Source of the DNA: Cyclaneusma minus
Lineage: Eukaryota > Ascomycota > Leotiomycetes > Marthamycetales > Marthamycetaceae
Length of the DNA stretch: 64,000 bases
Direction: 5' to 3'
Assembly (NCBI GenBank): GCA_037179335.1
Contig: JAKZHN010000019.1
Location: 248,001 to 312,000, forward strand
Both the position numbers and the translations under genes were made by a program. Numbering within the stretch: the first letter of the stretch is position 1; each line of letters opens with the position of its first letter. The notes beneath the pieces were generated by a model. That model saw only the letters and a list, made by a program, of their open reading frames with translations, was not told the DNA's origin and did no database searches. Below, one piece after another: positions 31,332 to 43,730 of this stretch.

Positions 31332-31520
31332 GCTGATGCCTTAGGCAGCCGTCCCTTTGTCGCTAGCGCCTTTATTGGCGCGTAGCCTATATGTTATAAA
31401 AAGAAGGAGATTCCTCCCAGACTTCTTCTTCTTTCCTTAGCTTTATAAATCCCTTTACCTACTGCTTTTTCGGGCCCTTGGCTCCCTCAGTTGGTCTCCC
31501 TGACACTTTGGGGAGCAGGA
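31316..31520 (+). repeat. Inverted repeat, right arm
   Basis: This arm spans the last codons of the kinase gene and most of the 238-bp gap before the CorA-like gene. It matches the minus strand of 26032-26236. Both arms contain a small hairpin around an AGCGCC...GGCGC-type core, and the TTATAAAA and AAGGAGATTCC blocks are shared. The loop between the arms is about 5.1 kb and holds the whole kinase gene. Confidence 0.75.
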
Positions 31521-31569
31521 AACTCTTTGCCTATTTTCGGCGCTTGATACCCAGCATCCGATCTCGAAG

Positions 31570-33445
31570 CTAAACTTCTTTAATGTACCTGTCCTCTCGT
31601 TCTCTCTGTCTTCTTGTCTTCCTTCGGTACGCCAAAATAAACCAGCTTCCAACCGTAATAATGGTCAGTGGCACGCTTAGCACAACGAAAATCCAGAATT
31701 TAGGGCTAATAATGAACCCCTCTTCCTGACTTTGAAAGCTGAACAGGTTCATACCCAGAATCGACTGTTTGATCTCAAGACGAAGCCTGTCAGCCAAGCT
31801 TCTACATGGGTATGCAAATACGGGAGAGAGAGAGCACTCACGGCAATGAAACTTGCAGGCAAGTAGATGAGCGTCACCAGTGTAACGACACGCACCGTCG
31901 CGGAGTCATCGACCGTGTCTTTGGTTAGAGAGAGCATGTTGTGGTTTATCTCCGTGGATGTGATTTGATTCTGCAGATTTAGTGCCACGGCAAGCATATC
32001 CAAGATCCCGCGAATGCGCCTTTCGAGGAGTTCGACACTGGCGATGTGGCCGCGGATCGTGCTTTCGTAGGCACGCAGGGCGTTGGAGAAAGTGGTGGCG
32101 TCGGCTTTGCCGTAGTACCCTCTTTCACAGAAATGATCATTGGCGCTGCTGAGAGCGGTGATCGTTTGAAGAGTCGCAAGAAGGCGCGGTGCGAGAGGAA
32201 GGACGTCGTTTTCGAGCTTTTTTAGCTGCGCCAGGCAGTCGAAGCCGCAAGCGTAGTCGACCGTGGAGTTGAGCTCCCAGGTCAGTGCCATAACCGCCTG
32301 CAGAAAAAGTCAGTCTCTGATCGTACATGCCTTGGCATGAATTCAGATTCTTTACCGGCTTCTCAAATGCATCGCTCAAGCTCTTGAGATACCATCTCCA
32401 GTTACTGAGGTACGAGGAGAGAACCAAAAGGTGCATCAGGGGCGTATCTTGCCATTCCGCTCCAGAGCCGCCCGCCCATTTTGATGCTGCTTTGTCAAGT
32501 TGCTGTTGTGCGACAGAGTCGGGTTTTGAATGGAGCATAATCCATACACCTCCGTCTCTTTTAGGCACGTAGTGGTGAAATATCCCTATCTGTCTCAGTG
32601 TGTAGGACTTTGGATCACCTGGTGAGCTGGCGACCTCCTCGGCGAAAGGCAGGAGGTATTGCAAATCTTGAAATTTTTAGTCGCTTGATCAGAAAAGGAT
32701 TATATCGTACGCTTGATTCTGTTGGTTCTACTTACTGTATGCGTCGTTTTTCTGGTACTCGACTGTGAGACCGCCGAGCCCAGCCTCAGACCTCCGCAAC
32801 TTGTCGCCGAAAGAGAAGAGAAGGTCAAGAATGCGAGGAGAGATAGAATGGTGAGTCAAAATCTTTTTCATTGAGTCAGAGTCGATTCTAAGGGGCCGAA
32901 TCGAGTTTGTTGTGGATATTGAGCTTCCACGCAAAAAATTGTCAGCGAGGTTGATCTTGGACAAAAGCTTGTGATCAGCCACCAGAGGACTTACATGAAT
33001 CTGGTTTTCAGCGGCTCATTGGAAGTCATGTGGTCGTGTAGAGCTTGAGAATCTGTGCATTTCGATCTGTTCACACCTATAGTTCCTGTGGGGAGAATTG
33101 CTACAAGAATCAGTACATTGGAATAAGTTCCATACCGATTAAGCATTACTGGGGCCTTGAAAACTCACAAACATCCAGGATATCAACACTGATGCAGTTT
33201 GGATCGCGACAGAATATGAGTGAGTGGAGATTGGAAAGCTGCTGAACATATACATCATAATTCGTATAGGTATTGCCTTCATTCTCCAAATTTGTAGGAT
33301 ATGCTTCCCATCCACGAAAATGTTCGACATCTTCGACAATCACGCATTGCTTCTCGTTCAGGTCAGTCGACATGATGAGATTCGGAGATAATGCAAGTCG
33401 ACGGGTGAGAGCAATGAGTAGTTGAGAAATTGGAATAGTTTTCAT
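31570..33445 (-). CDS. CorA-like membrane protein
   Basis: Six exons (33169-33445, 32995-33100, 32736-32923, 32356-32666, 31842-32297, 31570-31764) give 510 residues. All junctions keep frame and are GT-AG. The C-terminus has the CorA/Mrs2 layout: a long helix (EINHNMLSLTKDTVDDSATV), a first transmembrane segment RVVTLVTLIYLPASFIA, the GMN signature in SILGMNLFSF, a short loop, a second transmembrane segment FWIFVVLSVPLTIITVGSWF, and a basic tail. CorA proteins carry Mg2+ and other divalent ions. Fungal members like this, with a long N-terminal soluble region and few conserved channel residues, are mostly uncharacterised. The acceptor before SILGMN was chosen because other acceptors give stops. 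The gene is tail-to-tail with the kinase gene. Confidence 0.85.
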
Positions 33446-33890
33446 GAACGGTCACAACTTTTATAAACGATGAGAGCTGAAACTGGTCAATCTTCCAATT
33501 GCCGCAGCATGAGGCTCAGAGAGCAGAGCCCACAAGCTGATCGATCAACCCTGTCTCAGGCTCACAAGAGCCGCGGTAAGATAACCTCAGGAATGACCCC
33601 TACTGTCCAGCAGGCTAGATTCGATTCGTTCATGTCACAGATAATGGATCTCCGTGTTACACTGCAGCCTGCTCAAGAGGGAAAGATCAAGATGGAGGTT
33701 GTGTACTTGTGTCCAATGCGGGGGCACTGCAGCTGCTGTTCAGCTCTAAGCCACCACCCCCGGTCGACCTCTCACACCACGCCTAAAACTCAGCCCCGTC
33801 CACTGCGGCCAGGTCGCGACGGTCAAAGGATACGATCTTCTACCTCACAATATCCGAATTTGCCGCCGGTACCCTCAGCCTCAGTTGCCC

Positions 33891-34247
33891 TTAAACTCGC
33901 TCGTCTTCCGTTATATCACTAGAAGTTGTTAGAGCCATGATCTTCCTCACGAATCTACTGTAACTTACTCAAGTTCATCCTGAATACAAGAAAATCAGCA
34001 ATGCAGCAAGGCTTTGTGGTTCATACAAGGAGCGTACCTCTGTGACAGCTCGTGGCGCCTTGAATTCGTACATTCCTCCCACATGCTGTGATATGATTGT
34101 TCAGCGCGGTCGAGAGCTTCAAGTTAACGGGTCGCTCACACGAACGGCAATATTGCGTTTGAAAACTTTTCGCAACAGGGCCTCAAGCTTGCTCTGCCTG
34201 ATATATTTCCCCTGGTCTTCAGGGATGACATTCTTGACGTCGGGCAT
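33891..34247 (-). CDS. Small four-exon protein, unknown function
   Basis: Exons 34142-34247, 34039-34085, 33969-33979 and 33891-33918 join into 63 codons. The protein starts MPDVKNVIPEDQGKYIRQSK, continues with a helix (LEALLRKVFKRNIAV), passes through GGMYEFKAPRAVTEDELD, and ends in an acidic tail. The last intron has a clear donor (GTAAGT) and branch site (CTAAC). The third exon is only 11 nt. The first donor is ambiguous: GTGTGA keeps the protein-like frame, while GTGAGC two bases on does not. The composition looks coding on this strand. No family was recognised, and the model is tentative. Confidence 0.4.
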
Positions 34248-34979
34248 AGTTGAAGAAGTTTTGGTTTCCAATGTTCTGATTGATTAGGCAGGGAAAGGCA
34301 GACTGGAAATGGAGGTCTTGACTGTATTAATACGTCGGCGGCTCCACATAGTTGCTGAAGCTAGGCTGAAGCAGACTGGCCTTTATAGGTCTAGGTTTTA
34401 CAGCACATGCCATACTTTACAGAAAATCGGATGGTAATGCTGTGCCCCCCGGACTCAATATAATGCGATGCAGGCGGCCTATTTCCCCCTGGAAGCTTTA
34501 GGCCCCTACATGGGTTGTGGGACGGTACGAGGGGCTGCAAGGATGTCTTGTCGGACGAATCTCACATATGGTCCTGATCGGTATCTCGGTGAAAGCGCCA
34601 GGAAATACCTAATGAGGCGCATTCGCTTTCCGCCGTGCTCGCTGTCTTGAACCGTCGATGTACCTGCGCTGCCACACTCATGCGTGCCGCGCGGGGTGGA
34701 AAACCGACTTCCGTTCTAGGAGAAAGCTGAACGGTAGAATTAGAAAGAAGTCTTTTGCCCTGGCGAGCCTTGTGGCTTATCTGATTCGGTGTTTTGCGGT
34801 TTCCCGCCGTACATTTTCTTCGTTCTTCCTCCGTTCTGCTTCTTCTCGTTGTCCACTGTCCCAATGGCATGTATCAAGAAGAGCCTCCATCCTCGTCTTG
34901 GTGTCCGGCCCCGCCATATATGCTTACTCTGCCGCTGCAGGTAGATTTTTCCAGGGACGAATAGTGGAAATCGCCGGAC
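34248..34979. other. Intergenic and promoter region of the permease gene
   Basis: No gene-like frame was seen. The sequence at 34880-34979 probably holds the 5' UTR of the permease gene. Confidence 0.5.
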
Positions 34980-37652
34980 ATGGACAAAACTTTCACTCCT
35001 AGTCTCCTGGATCGCGATACCCAATCCGACCGTACCTCAACGAAACCTATCGTTGGAGATCGAGGCATACACCACAATGATATGGATCGAGCGTCAGACT
35101 CTCTTGATGGAGAGCCCAGAAATATAAACCCCGGGGCTTCTCGCAAAGTCAAGTATGTTGTGAGCCTCATCATAAAGAAGCAAGCGGCTGCAAGTTGGGA
35201 AGCAAGGTGCTGACGAGCTTTTCTACCAACAGGCGGGACTTACAATCGTTCCACATCTTCGTGAGTCTACCTGATCGACAATAAAGGCTTGGACGGAGAG
35301 CTAAACTCTACCACAGTTCATCGTACTGAGCGGAGTTATCGGCAGGGGCCTCTTCGAAGACACTGGAGAGATTCTGAGGATTGCTGGGCCAGGAGGCTCG
35401 ATGCTGGCTATCGCACTTGTTGGCGTGATGGTTATCTGCGTCATGGAAGGACTGGCGGAGATGATTGGGCATTGGCCAATATCAAACGCCATGGTGGAAT
35501 TTGTCCGGGCATTCGTGGACAAAGACCTTGCAATTTGTGTTGGTGTCGCATATTGGTATGCATGGTCAACAAGCTTTGCAACGCTGATTATTGCTGCTGC
35601 CGAGTTTGCTACCTTTTGGGATTGGTCAGATGTCGGGCAGTACGTACTGTTTATTGCTGTCATTCCTGTCATCATCGTCTGCATAAATTGCATGGGGGTC
35701 AAGGCAAGTCAAGTCTCCTGGGGCCCTTGGTCTTGATCGGAGCTGATCATAATTAGTGGTACGGGAATTTTGAAGTGGCCGGGGGAGCACTCAAGTTGAC
35801 GCTCGTGTTTGGATGTTGGCTGCTGATGTGCTGCATCAATGCCGGAGGTGTGTATCACAATACTGTGATTTCTTACACCTCTTGACTAACATATTCTTAG
35901 CTGGTGGTTTTGCACCTGTAGGAGCCCAATGTAGGTACTTGCACCCTTACCACTCGTCTTACCAAGCTGAATTGTCTACAGATATCAATGTTGGCTTTGC
36001 TCATGATCCTGCCATCTCGTCCAACAACGCAATCGCAGTTCTGTAAAGCCCCTTCGCTCGAATTATTACCAAATAGATTACTGATCATTTGTCACAGGAT
36101 CGCGATACCAATAATTACTTGGGCATATTGCGGAGTTGAGATAGTCGCTGTCACGGCTCTCGAAGCTCGAAACCCCAAAGAACTCAAATTCCCAGCCCGT
36201 TACATCGCCTATATCACAGCTGGCATATATTTCATGCTCGGGACATTCTTTTACCTAAATGTTTGCTGGCAGAATGACGACCTACCCCGATTATCTGGCT
36301 CAGCCTATTCGACTAACTCGACTACATGCCAAGGGCCATATACTACTACACAGTCAAGCGCCTCCCCAAGTGCATCCACAAGCGGCTCACCGAGCTCAAG
36401 TAATGCCACCAGCCAAAGCATATTGATTATCGCAGTTGGACAAGGACAAGACCAGATGCAGGTGTTGAAATCATTCTTGAACGGCTGCTTGATCATGACG
36501 GTTTTGAGTACTGCGAATACTGCTTTGTATGTTGCGTCCAGGACACTTTACGGGCTGACAAGAGAGATTGATCCCACAAGCCCCCATTGGTGGATGAGGT
36601 TGCTTTCGAAGCTAAGCACCACGACAGCAAGCAGCCAAACTCCTGGGCGGGCACTTATAGTCAGCGCACTTAGTTTCTGCTGGCTACCCTTCCTTACACT
36701 CCAAGGATACACGAGCAACCAAGACGTAAGTGTCCACCTTACAGAAAGCTGGTGTAATACCTCAGATAGAACAGTGCATATTAACAGTCTTTAATAGCTC
36801 CAAGAAATTATGAGTGGAATTGCAACAGTCGGTATTGTACTTGTGTGGGCTACCCAATGCCTTGCTTTTATCCGTTATCGATCATGGTAAGACCATATCT
36901 TGAATTCTTAATCGCTTAGGGCATTCCGGTCTCTCTTCATCATACTTATAGACTAAGATCCCACTAGGCTTAAGAAGCATCAGGGAGACCTCCGTGGTGA
37001 CTTCAAGCAATTCGACCACTGGAACCAACCCAACAACGAAGTCCCGTTCAACAGCCTCCTCGCCTATCTGCAACCCGTGCTGGCCTGGATTGGGCTCATC
37101 TTCTGTCTCCTCACATGCTTCATCTTCATTACAGCCGGCTGGTGGAACGGTGATGAAACCCGCTCTGGAGTTTTATCGGCTTTCGCAGGCGTATGTCGAA
37201 ACCTAATCCCAGTACAAGACTTGCGAGCTAACCCGCGTTCTATTGCTTAGCCTGCGATTCTAATCGGATTTTGGCTCGTCCTCAAGTTAATCAATCGCCG
37301 AGGCTGGGTCTCCCTCTCCGACGACTGGAAAGACCTTAAAGCGGAACTTGTCACTCTTAACAACGCCATTGACCCGGAAGTCCCCACCATCGAGCTTCAA
37401 AACCAGACCCACGGCATACATCTACAACTGCCAGCACGTCTAGAACGGGTCTTCACAGGCTCTGAGCGAGAGCCTGTGGACATGTCGGACCAGCCACAGC
37501 AGCATCCAAGTGATCAGACACCGCAAAATCATGCGCCAAATATGAGAAATGGGTATGATCATCCCCACGAGGATAACCAGAACCATGACGGTGATGTATT
37601 TGGGACTTCTGTTGGTATCAGCACAGTTGGCCCAGGTAACATGAGAGTGTAG
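34980..37652 (+). CDS. Amino-acid permease (APC superfamily, YAT type)
   Basis: This plasma-membrane transporter should import amino acids with protons. Ten exons are supported: 34980-35152, 35233-35260, 35317-35703, 35757-35847, 35901-35930, 35982-36042, 36098-36725, 36798-36886, 36968-37190 and 37251-37652. They give 703 residues. Conserved pieces are the first-helix motif SGVIGRGLFEDTGEILRIAG with PGGSM, the FEVAGGALKLTLVFG region, AYCGVEIVAVTALEARNPKE, and ANTALYVASRTLYGLTRE. About twelve transmembrane helices are expected. Between helices there is a Ser/Thr/Asn-rich extracellular-type insert of about 45 residues (36301-36420), which with a long hydrophilic tail makes it longer than usual (about 560). 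The third intron is GC-AG (AAG|GCAAGT), and two exons are 28 and 30 nt. Substrate cannot be told. The gene is convergent with the MFS transporter. Confidence 0.88.
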
Positions 37653-37823
37653 AATACGGGAAGAGCGGGAAGCAGAGAACAAGATGTCAATAATTAGAAG
37701 ATGGCGTCGGAGTCGAGACATAGAGCTGTGGAGAAACTGAAGGGAGGGAAAGGACAAGGACGAAGAAGCAACAATGTGATATTTTGCTTGATATCCTAAA
37801 GGCACCGGAATCTCACCCAATTC

Positions 37824-39460
37824 TCAAAATTTCGCCTTCAGTTTCCAACCCGTCGCCATGACTCGCGCCACAACAAAGGCCAGTATCGCACCAACGTAGC
37901 AAAACCCAACGAACAACATCAAGCCCCAGTAACTTCCCCCATTGCTCGAAATGATTGCCCCTCCTATGGGGATTCCCGTCAAGCCTCCGAACGACACAAT
38001 GACATAGCAGGTCGCATAATACCTCCCATAATTCTCCGTCTTACACAACTGGCCGATAGCAACAGGTGTCAGAGAGATGTTGCTGCCAGACGAGAAACCA
38101 AACAGCAGAGCAAATATCACCAAGCCTGCCGTTGTGCTGCCAGAAGAGAGCCAGATCGCAAAGACCGCGATGACGTTTAAGATGAGTGACAAAATGCTGG
38201 CATTGTACCGACCGATGACATCGGCATAGTACCCCGGGAGCCAACGACCAAACACAGACGCCGCGTTGAGAATCGACAAAATCTGGTACGAAAACGTCGT
38301 CGAGAAGCCGCTGTGCACAGCATATGAGCTGATATACGCCAACGGAATAAAAAGCGCAAATTCGATGAGAAACACTCCCAGCACAGTCATAGCAAACTTG
38401 CGTTCTTTGAGGATGCGGAAATCAGGGCTGGCGACGGCGTTGGGGTCTGGTGGGAGGCGTGAGCGGATCAGGATATTGCCAATGCCGCAGACGACGAGGA
38501 GGATGAAGCCCATGATGCGGGTTGCCCAGGGGAAGCCGACGGTGTTGAAGAGATGTTGGAGCATGAGAGGGAAGACGACGCCGCCGACTCCTCCACCTGT
38601 CGCTGCTATGCCGGTGGCGAATCCGCGTTTCTCGTAGAACCAGTGGCCGATGGCTGCGAGGGGAGGTGTGAAGAGGAGAGAACTGCCTACTCCTGCAATG
38701 ACGCCGAAGACGAGGATGAAATGCCAGTAAGCTGTCAGTTATGTTAGCATTGTTCACTGTTGGAAGCAGGGAAGCAGCCTGAAGACATGGAATAGGGCAA
38801 GGAGAACCGACAGAGCATCTGGGGCGGATTCTGAATTATTCCCGACTATCTTCACGACTCTTATATGAAAAAGTAGACAAGACTCACCAGTACAAACCCC
38901 AATCAAAAACATACTCGCCACGCACATCACACTCCCCGCCAGAATCAGCCATTTCGGGCCATGCTTGTCAAAAACCGGTCCAATATAGATCCCGCAAAAG
39001 AAAGCCAAAAATGTGTACAGCGAGAAAATCCATCCAATCTCACTCTCCTTCATCGCCCGAAAAACCATCAGCAATCCATCTCTACAAATCGGAAAGATAC
39101 AGAACTTACATCATAATCCTTCAACTGATTTGCCGAAATGTATGTCTGGAAGGTTCCCATCGTATTCATAATGCCCAGGCCGGCAATGAGAGAACACCAG
39201 CATCCGAACACGACAAGCCATGCTTGCAGCCCGCCTTCGGGATAGGTGTAGGAGTCTCGAGTCAAGGCCGGGTGGAGATTTGAGGGCTCTGCATCTTCAT
39301 CGGATCTTTGGTGGCGACATTCTTCGATTTTTTCTCTGGAGGATCTGTTCCGGAGAGATACAGCGGGTTCTGGTCTGGAAGACTCGAGGTCTGGAGAAGG
39401 CTTCTCAGCAACTTGCTGAGAAGTATGGGAGACGGACTCCCATGGCTGTTCTGTGGGCAT
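37824..39460 (-). CDS. MFS transporter, monocarboxylate (MCT)-like
   Basis: Three exons (39110-39460, 38888-39047, 37824-38731) give 472 residues. The N-terminus is a hydrophilic 70-residue tail, then YPEGGLQAWLVVFGCWCSLI, the usual first-helix motif of fungal MCT-like proteins. Splicing restores YDESEIGWIFSLYTFLAFFCG, and the loop motif GPVFDKHGPKW follows. The second half begins with SRLPPDPNA and has the helix-11 region GGLTGIPIGGAIISSNGG. Twelve membrane helices are predicted. This family moves monocarboxylates, riboflavin or other small organic acids; the substrate is not predictable. The 62-nt first intron was placed using family conservation, because nearer acceptors would give an intron that is too short. 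The stop lies 171 bp from the stop of the permease gene. Confidence 0.9.
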
Positions 39461-41312
39461 GCGATCTTCGAAACGGTCGATGATGGAGTCACACGGCCGG
39501 AACTTTTGCTATTTTTCGTGGAACGCTCAACGCTTTGTAACCAAAATTTTCGATTCAAAAATCAAGATAGTGTTACCTGTGAGGTCAATTTAGATAGATG
39601 CAGCACGAGAGAGTGCGGGGAAAGGATCACGATATTTACAGACCTGCTGTTGGTTGTTTGTCTCCACATTCCCACGTGGGACCGATTTCGGCCTTTTAGC
39701 TAGCGCCGCCACATTTAGTGGACAACCTCGCCCTTATATTGCTCTACATCCGCGCTTTCCAAATACAAAATCAAAGAATTACTGTAAAATAATTGGGCGG
39801 TCTTTTGAATGTTAATGGTTTTCTTGATAATTACTCAAAATGTACATCTTCGAAATATGTGGGGAATAATGTGGGGATATCGTGCACTGACCATATCAAA
39901 CTTCATGTTGCTCCAAAAAATCGACCTCCCTCCGCTCGACTACTATATGTACCTACTTCTGCCCTCAAGCTCCCTCTACACAGTTGCCACTCGCCCTTCA
40001 GGCTTCAATCGACTAGTCACAGACTCAATCGTTGCGTCGTGCATGCTGCGCGCCTGCCACCTTTCACGACCTGCCCGAGACCAGCTCTGAGTCCTGGCGT
40101 GAATTCGGATTCGCCCAAACGGACTCCATCATCCGGCGACCATCGACTTCACAACTCAAAGAGCAACCTGAGCAGTCGGGCCCGGAGAAGGAGAAACCAG
40201 GGCATCAGCCGGGCGCCTTTTGACCCCCTGTGCCGCCGGTTCTGTATGCCAAAGCACTGAGTCTATCCAACTTCTTCACCACCCAAACCAATGCAGACAG
40301 AAGCATAAATGTTCGTCCCTTTCACCACATAGTGTGAAGGTGCACTATGCTTGGGATGAAGACTTGGGGGTTAGTTTCTCCTAGAGTAACGAAGCGTCGG
40401 TAATGTCTACATCCGTTGTCGATTTCATTTGGTTAACACTGACTATCAATTCTCAGACACTCCCCTTCTCCAATACTTGGCTCACTATTGGGATAACAGA
40501 CGAGAAGTTAAGAAACCCAGATCTGCCGCCAAGAGTGGTGAACCAGAGACGAGCTGCTCAGCCTATACAACAACAGGTGGCCACTGAAAGCTGCCACCAC
40601 CGAGAAACTGACATTGGGCACATGGTCTAGTCGAAGGAAACTGAGGGTCGTTGATAACAGAAATTTAGGTACCCTAGGTTCGACGATCTGGACACCTCAA
40701 GAACCTCGGAGTCCGTAAGCTTGAGCAAGGGCCTAAAACTCTCCGATAGACGGGCACTTAGTCGCTGACCTTCTTGGATCTGGACAATCTCTCGAACTTT
40801 TGTATCAGTTCACAAGTATCTGGTATCAAGTAATTGCTTTCGCCATTTCCGCTTGCCACCATGGTAAGTGAACAGTCGCAACGACTCGGAGGCTTTCAAT
40901 CGTGATGGGACGCCTAGAGGGATGAAGAACACCTTATCCAACAACCACCACTATGGATCTGCATCATGCATCTCCATTACCCGATCCCACGAAAGTCCAG
41001 ATGTGAGATAGAAGTTCGAATGGCCACGAGAAATCTGTATTTACATTTCCATATGCACTTTAAGGTTTCAAATCCCACCGCGTGTGACGTCAAGGTGGGG
41101 TGTGGCCAACCGGATTCCGGAATCATCAATCAAGAACTCTGTGTGACATGAATCCCAAACACCCTCCCAAACCACCACCTACTTCGATCACAATTCCTCT
41201 ACAGCTGAACCAATTCCTGCTTCTAGCTCCATTCATCTCGCAGATTCAACTTTCTAGCACCCACCTAAGTCACACGACGAAACACCTTACAGCCAGCCGA
41301 AAAGTCTCAACC
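39461..41312. other. Intergenic region
   Basis: About 1.85 kb hold the promoter of the MFS gene at the left and of the LEA-like gene at the right. Frames at 39.8-40.3 kb and 40.4-40.6 kb have no domain signal or splice partners. No RNA gene or repeat was found. Confidence 0.5.
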
Positions 41313-41905
41313 ATGTCCCATCAACCCTCCACCCTCGACAACGTAAAGGACGCGACAGCCTCAGCATTGAACACAGCCGCGACCACTCTCAACGGTACAC
41401 AGGAAGAGAAGTCAAAGAAGAGCGAGTTTGTTGTTGATGAGCAAGGCCAACCTACCAAGAAGGGATCCTTCAAGGATCAGCTCAATGCCGCTGCCGTAGG
41501 AGCCCGGAAAGAGGAGAAGCAGGAAAGCTACTTGCAGAAAGGTATGAACTTTTCAAATACCCACCGCCTGTTCCGCACATCTCTCTAGGTGTCCGAGGCA
41601 GGAGCGAGTAGACTGTCAATCATTGGATCTTTGCTAACGCGATTCTTTCCACAGCTGCCAACACAGCTGCGAACTACATCCCCGGCATTACGACCCTACA
41701 AAACACTGTATATGGACAATCAGAAGATGAAAGCAAGGCAGATGGGAAGCTGGAGGAGCAGACATCGGATAAAGAGGCGTTGCCGAAGCGAACGGATCAT
41801 GATGTGCAGATTGAGGAGTTCATAAAGACGCAATATCAGAGCAGTAATGCGTCGGACAACTCCAAGGATATGCCGACTATAGGCGAAGACAAGGGCAAGC
41901 CATGA
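41313..41905 (+). CDS. Small hydrophilic LEA-like protein
   Basis: Two exons (41313-41541 and 41655-41905) give 159 residues. The intron has donor GTATGA and acceptor CCACAG. The protein is very hydrophilic and rich in Lys, Glu, Asp, Gln, Ala and Thr, with short repeating helices (STLDNVKDATASALNTAATT; then AANTAANYIPGITTLQNTVYG). There is no signal peptide or membrane segment. Composition and the 11-mer-like helix pattern resemble LEA and Hsp12-like desiccation or stress proteins, a resemblance of type and not of a recognised family. The acidic C-terminus ends GEDKGKP. The start ATG (CAACCATGTC) is the first good one after a pyrimidine-rich leader. Confidence 0.7.
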
Positions 41906-43730
41906 GTCGACGAACGTGAGGGCGATGACTTTGGGGCGCCTGGGATGGTGTGTCTGCTGCTGGCTGGACTGCGGCGAGGAGAAATTGCATTCTAGGGCGT
42001 ATACGGGAAACAGGGGACAACAGGCATAGGAACATCAGGGACAGGAACAGTGTACGTATTGTTTCGATCACATTCATTATTGCATGGCTATATGGCAAAA
42101 GGACGGATCGGCAGGACTTTGTTCTCTCGTCTTTGATTGCTCCATCAAGTGAAGCTGCCTGCTGAACAACGTCTTTTACATCCTAACAGACCGGATACAA
42201 ATTCAACTTGAGGGGCTTGAGGCTTAGTAGCAATCGAGCTATGGCCAGGAAACTATCTGATGTGCACGCCCGGCTTGAGCATCCGCGTTTGGTCCAGGTT
42301 GGGACAGTAGGAGATCGTGACTTCGCCAACGACAAGCAAATTCTAAGGGCGAGGCAGTCATAGAACTCCTGTCTGTCAATGCTAGAGTGTAGTACACTTT
42401 TCTTCGGGCAAGTCGGTTCATAAATCTCGTGAGAAGTCGCAGAACTTAGAGCGAAGGGTCCAGAAATACCGCTGTTTCACACTGTATAGAGATATGACCT
42501 CAAAATGTATAATGTCACGGCAAGTGCCATGTCCTTTTACTACGATAAAGTATAGACAAATTTCCAAGCCTCAAAGAAAACGTCACCAAGGGGATCACGT
42601 CACCTGAAGTCCAGTAGTAAATGTGGGCACAAGAGAGCGCTTGCAGCTTGTTGTCAAAATCAGTCAAGACGGCCATATCAAGTGCTGGACGGACGCGTAG
42701 GAGAGTCAGCCTGGCTCACGAAGTCTAGTGTTCTGTTCGCGTTCAGGACAACAAAGACGTTTTAAATCGTTGTTTAACCTGCAAGCACATCAGGGGCACT
42801 TCCCATCCAGCCCAGAGCCAGGTTGCCATTTCGTGGTTTTTCCTTCCACAACACCGCGTTCCTGTTCTTTCACGGGATGTGCGGTGGATTGTCATGGTCC
42901 TCTTCGCTTCTCTCCACATGATGGTCGTGTGTCTTGCTTGAGTACTTCTTTTGTGCATCGTGTTGTGCGTATTGTTTCGATTGGAAAGGCGAGGTGAGGT
43001 CTACCAATATGTTAGCAGGTGCAAAGGACACGGAGGTGAGTGCTTCAGAGCCTGACGGTCACCCTGAATCGGAAGGATTCTAGGATCTTTGGGTGTGTAT
43101 TGGATGAAGATACGCTATTATGTATTTCCGAGTCGGCTCGTCCCCTCTTTCCGTCCATAACCCAAGTATCCATTATGAAAATCTTCAGGGAATTTGGGAG
43201 TCTTTGGGTTTGAGCTCAACGTTTCAGTAAGGACGAGAAGAAGCTGATGCTGGTGAGCTAGAGTTGGCAGCTGGTAGGATTTCTTGAGTACCTACCTACC
43301 TAGTGACGAAGGTGCTTGATTAGAAAGGAGCCCATACCTATGCTTCACAGGAGGCTCAGCCGTGGGATTGACGGTGTTAGGCTGATATGGGATGAATTTG
43401 CCTAGTTAAACGAAGCCATAGTTTGGATGGGCTTTTCTTTTGCCCATAGTACCTCTGAGGGTCTGTAACAAATGCAGAGGCTATCAGCGAGGCTGCGGAG
43501 CGAGTTGTTGACAAACGTTGCCCTCAAGCTCTACGTGCTAGTGGCAGAGCCTCGCCTCGTGCCGCGTCCTGCCTGCGTCTTTAAATCCCCTCCTCCGGTT
43601 TTCTTCTCTTCCTCCGCACACACTCTTCTTCCCCAACACACCCTACAACTGTCTTCGCAGGCACTCTTTGAACCCTCTGACCCTTCAAACTCACATTCCA
43701 CACCCCTTCCTCGCATTGACCGCCCGCAAG
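41906..43730. other. Intergenic region upstream of the oxidase gene
   Basis: About 1.8 kb without a supportable gene. The last 150 bp is a pyrimidine-rich leader (CCTCCTCCGGTTTTCTTCTC) typical of well-expressed fungal genes. Short frames at 42.7-43.0 kb are not protein-like. Confidence 0.5.

Noticed and set aside
33470..33922. A 150-codon plus-strand frame
   Set aside because: It has no domain, begins at the promoter of the CorA-like gene and overlaps the better-supported small minus-strand gene. Its composition looks random.
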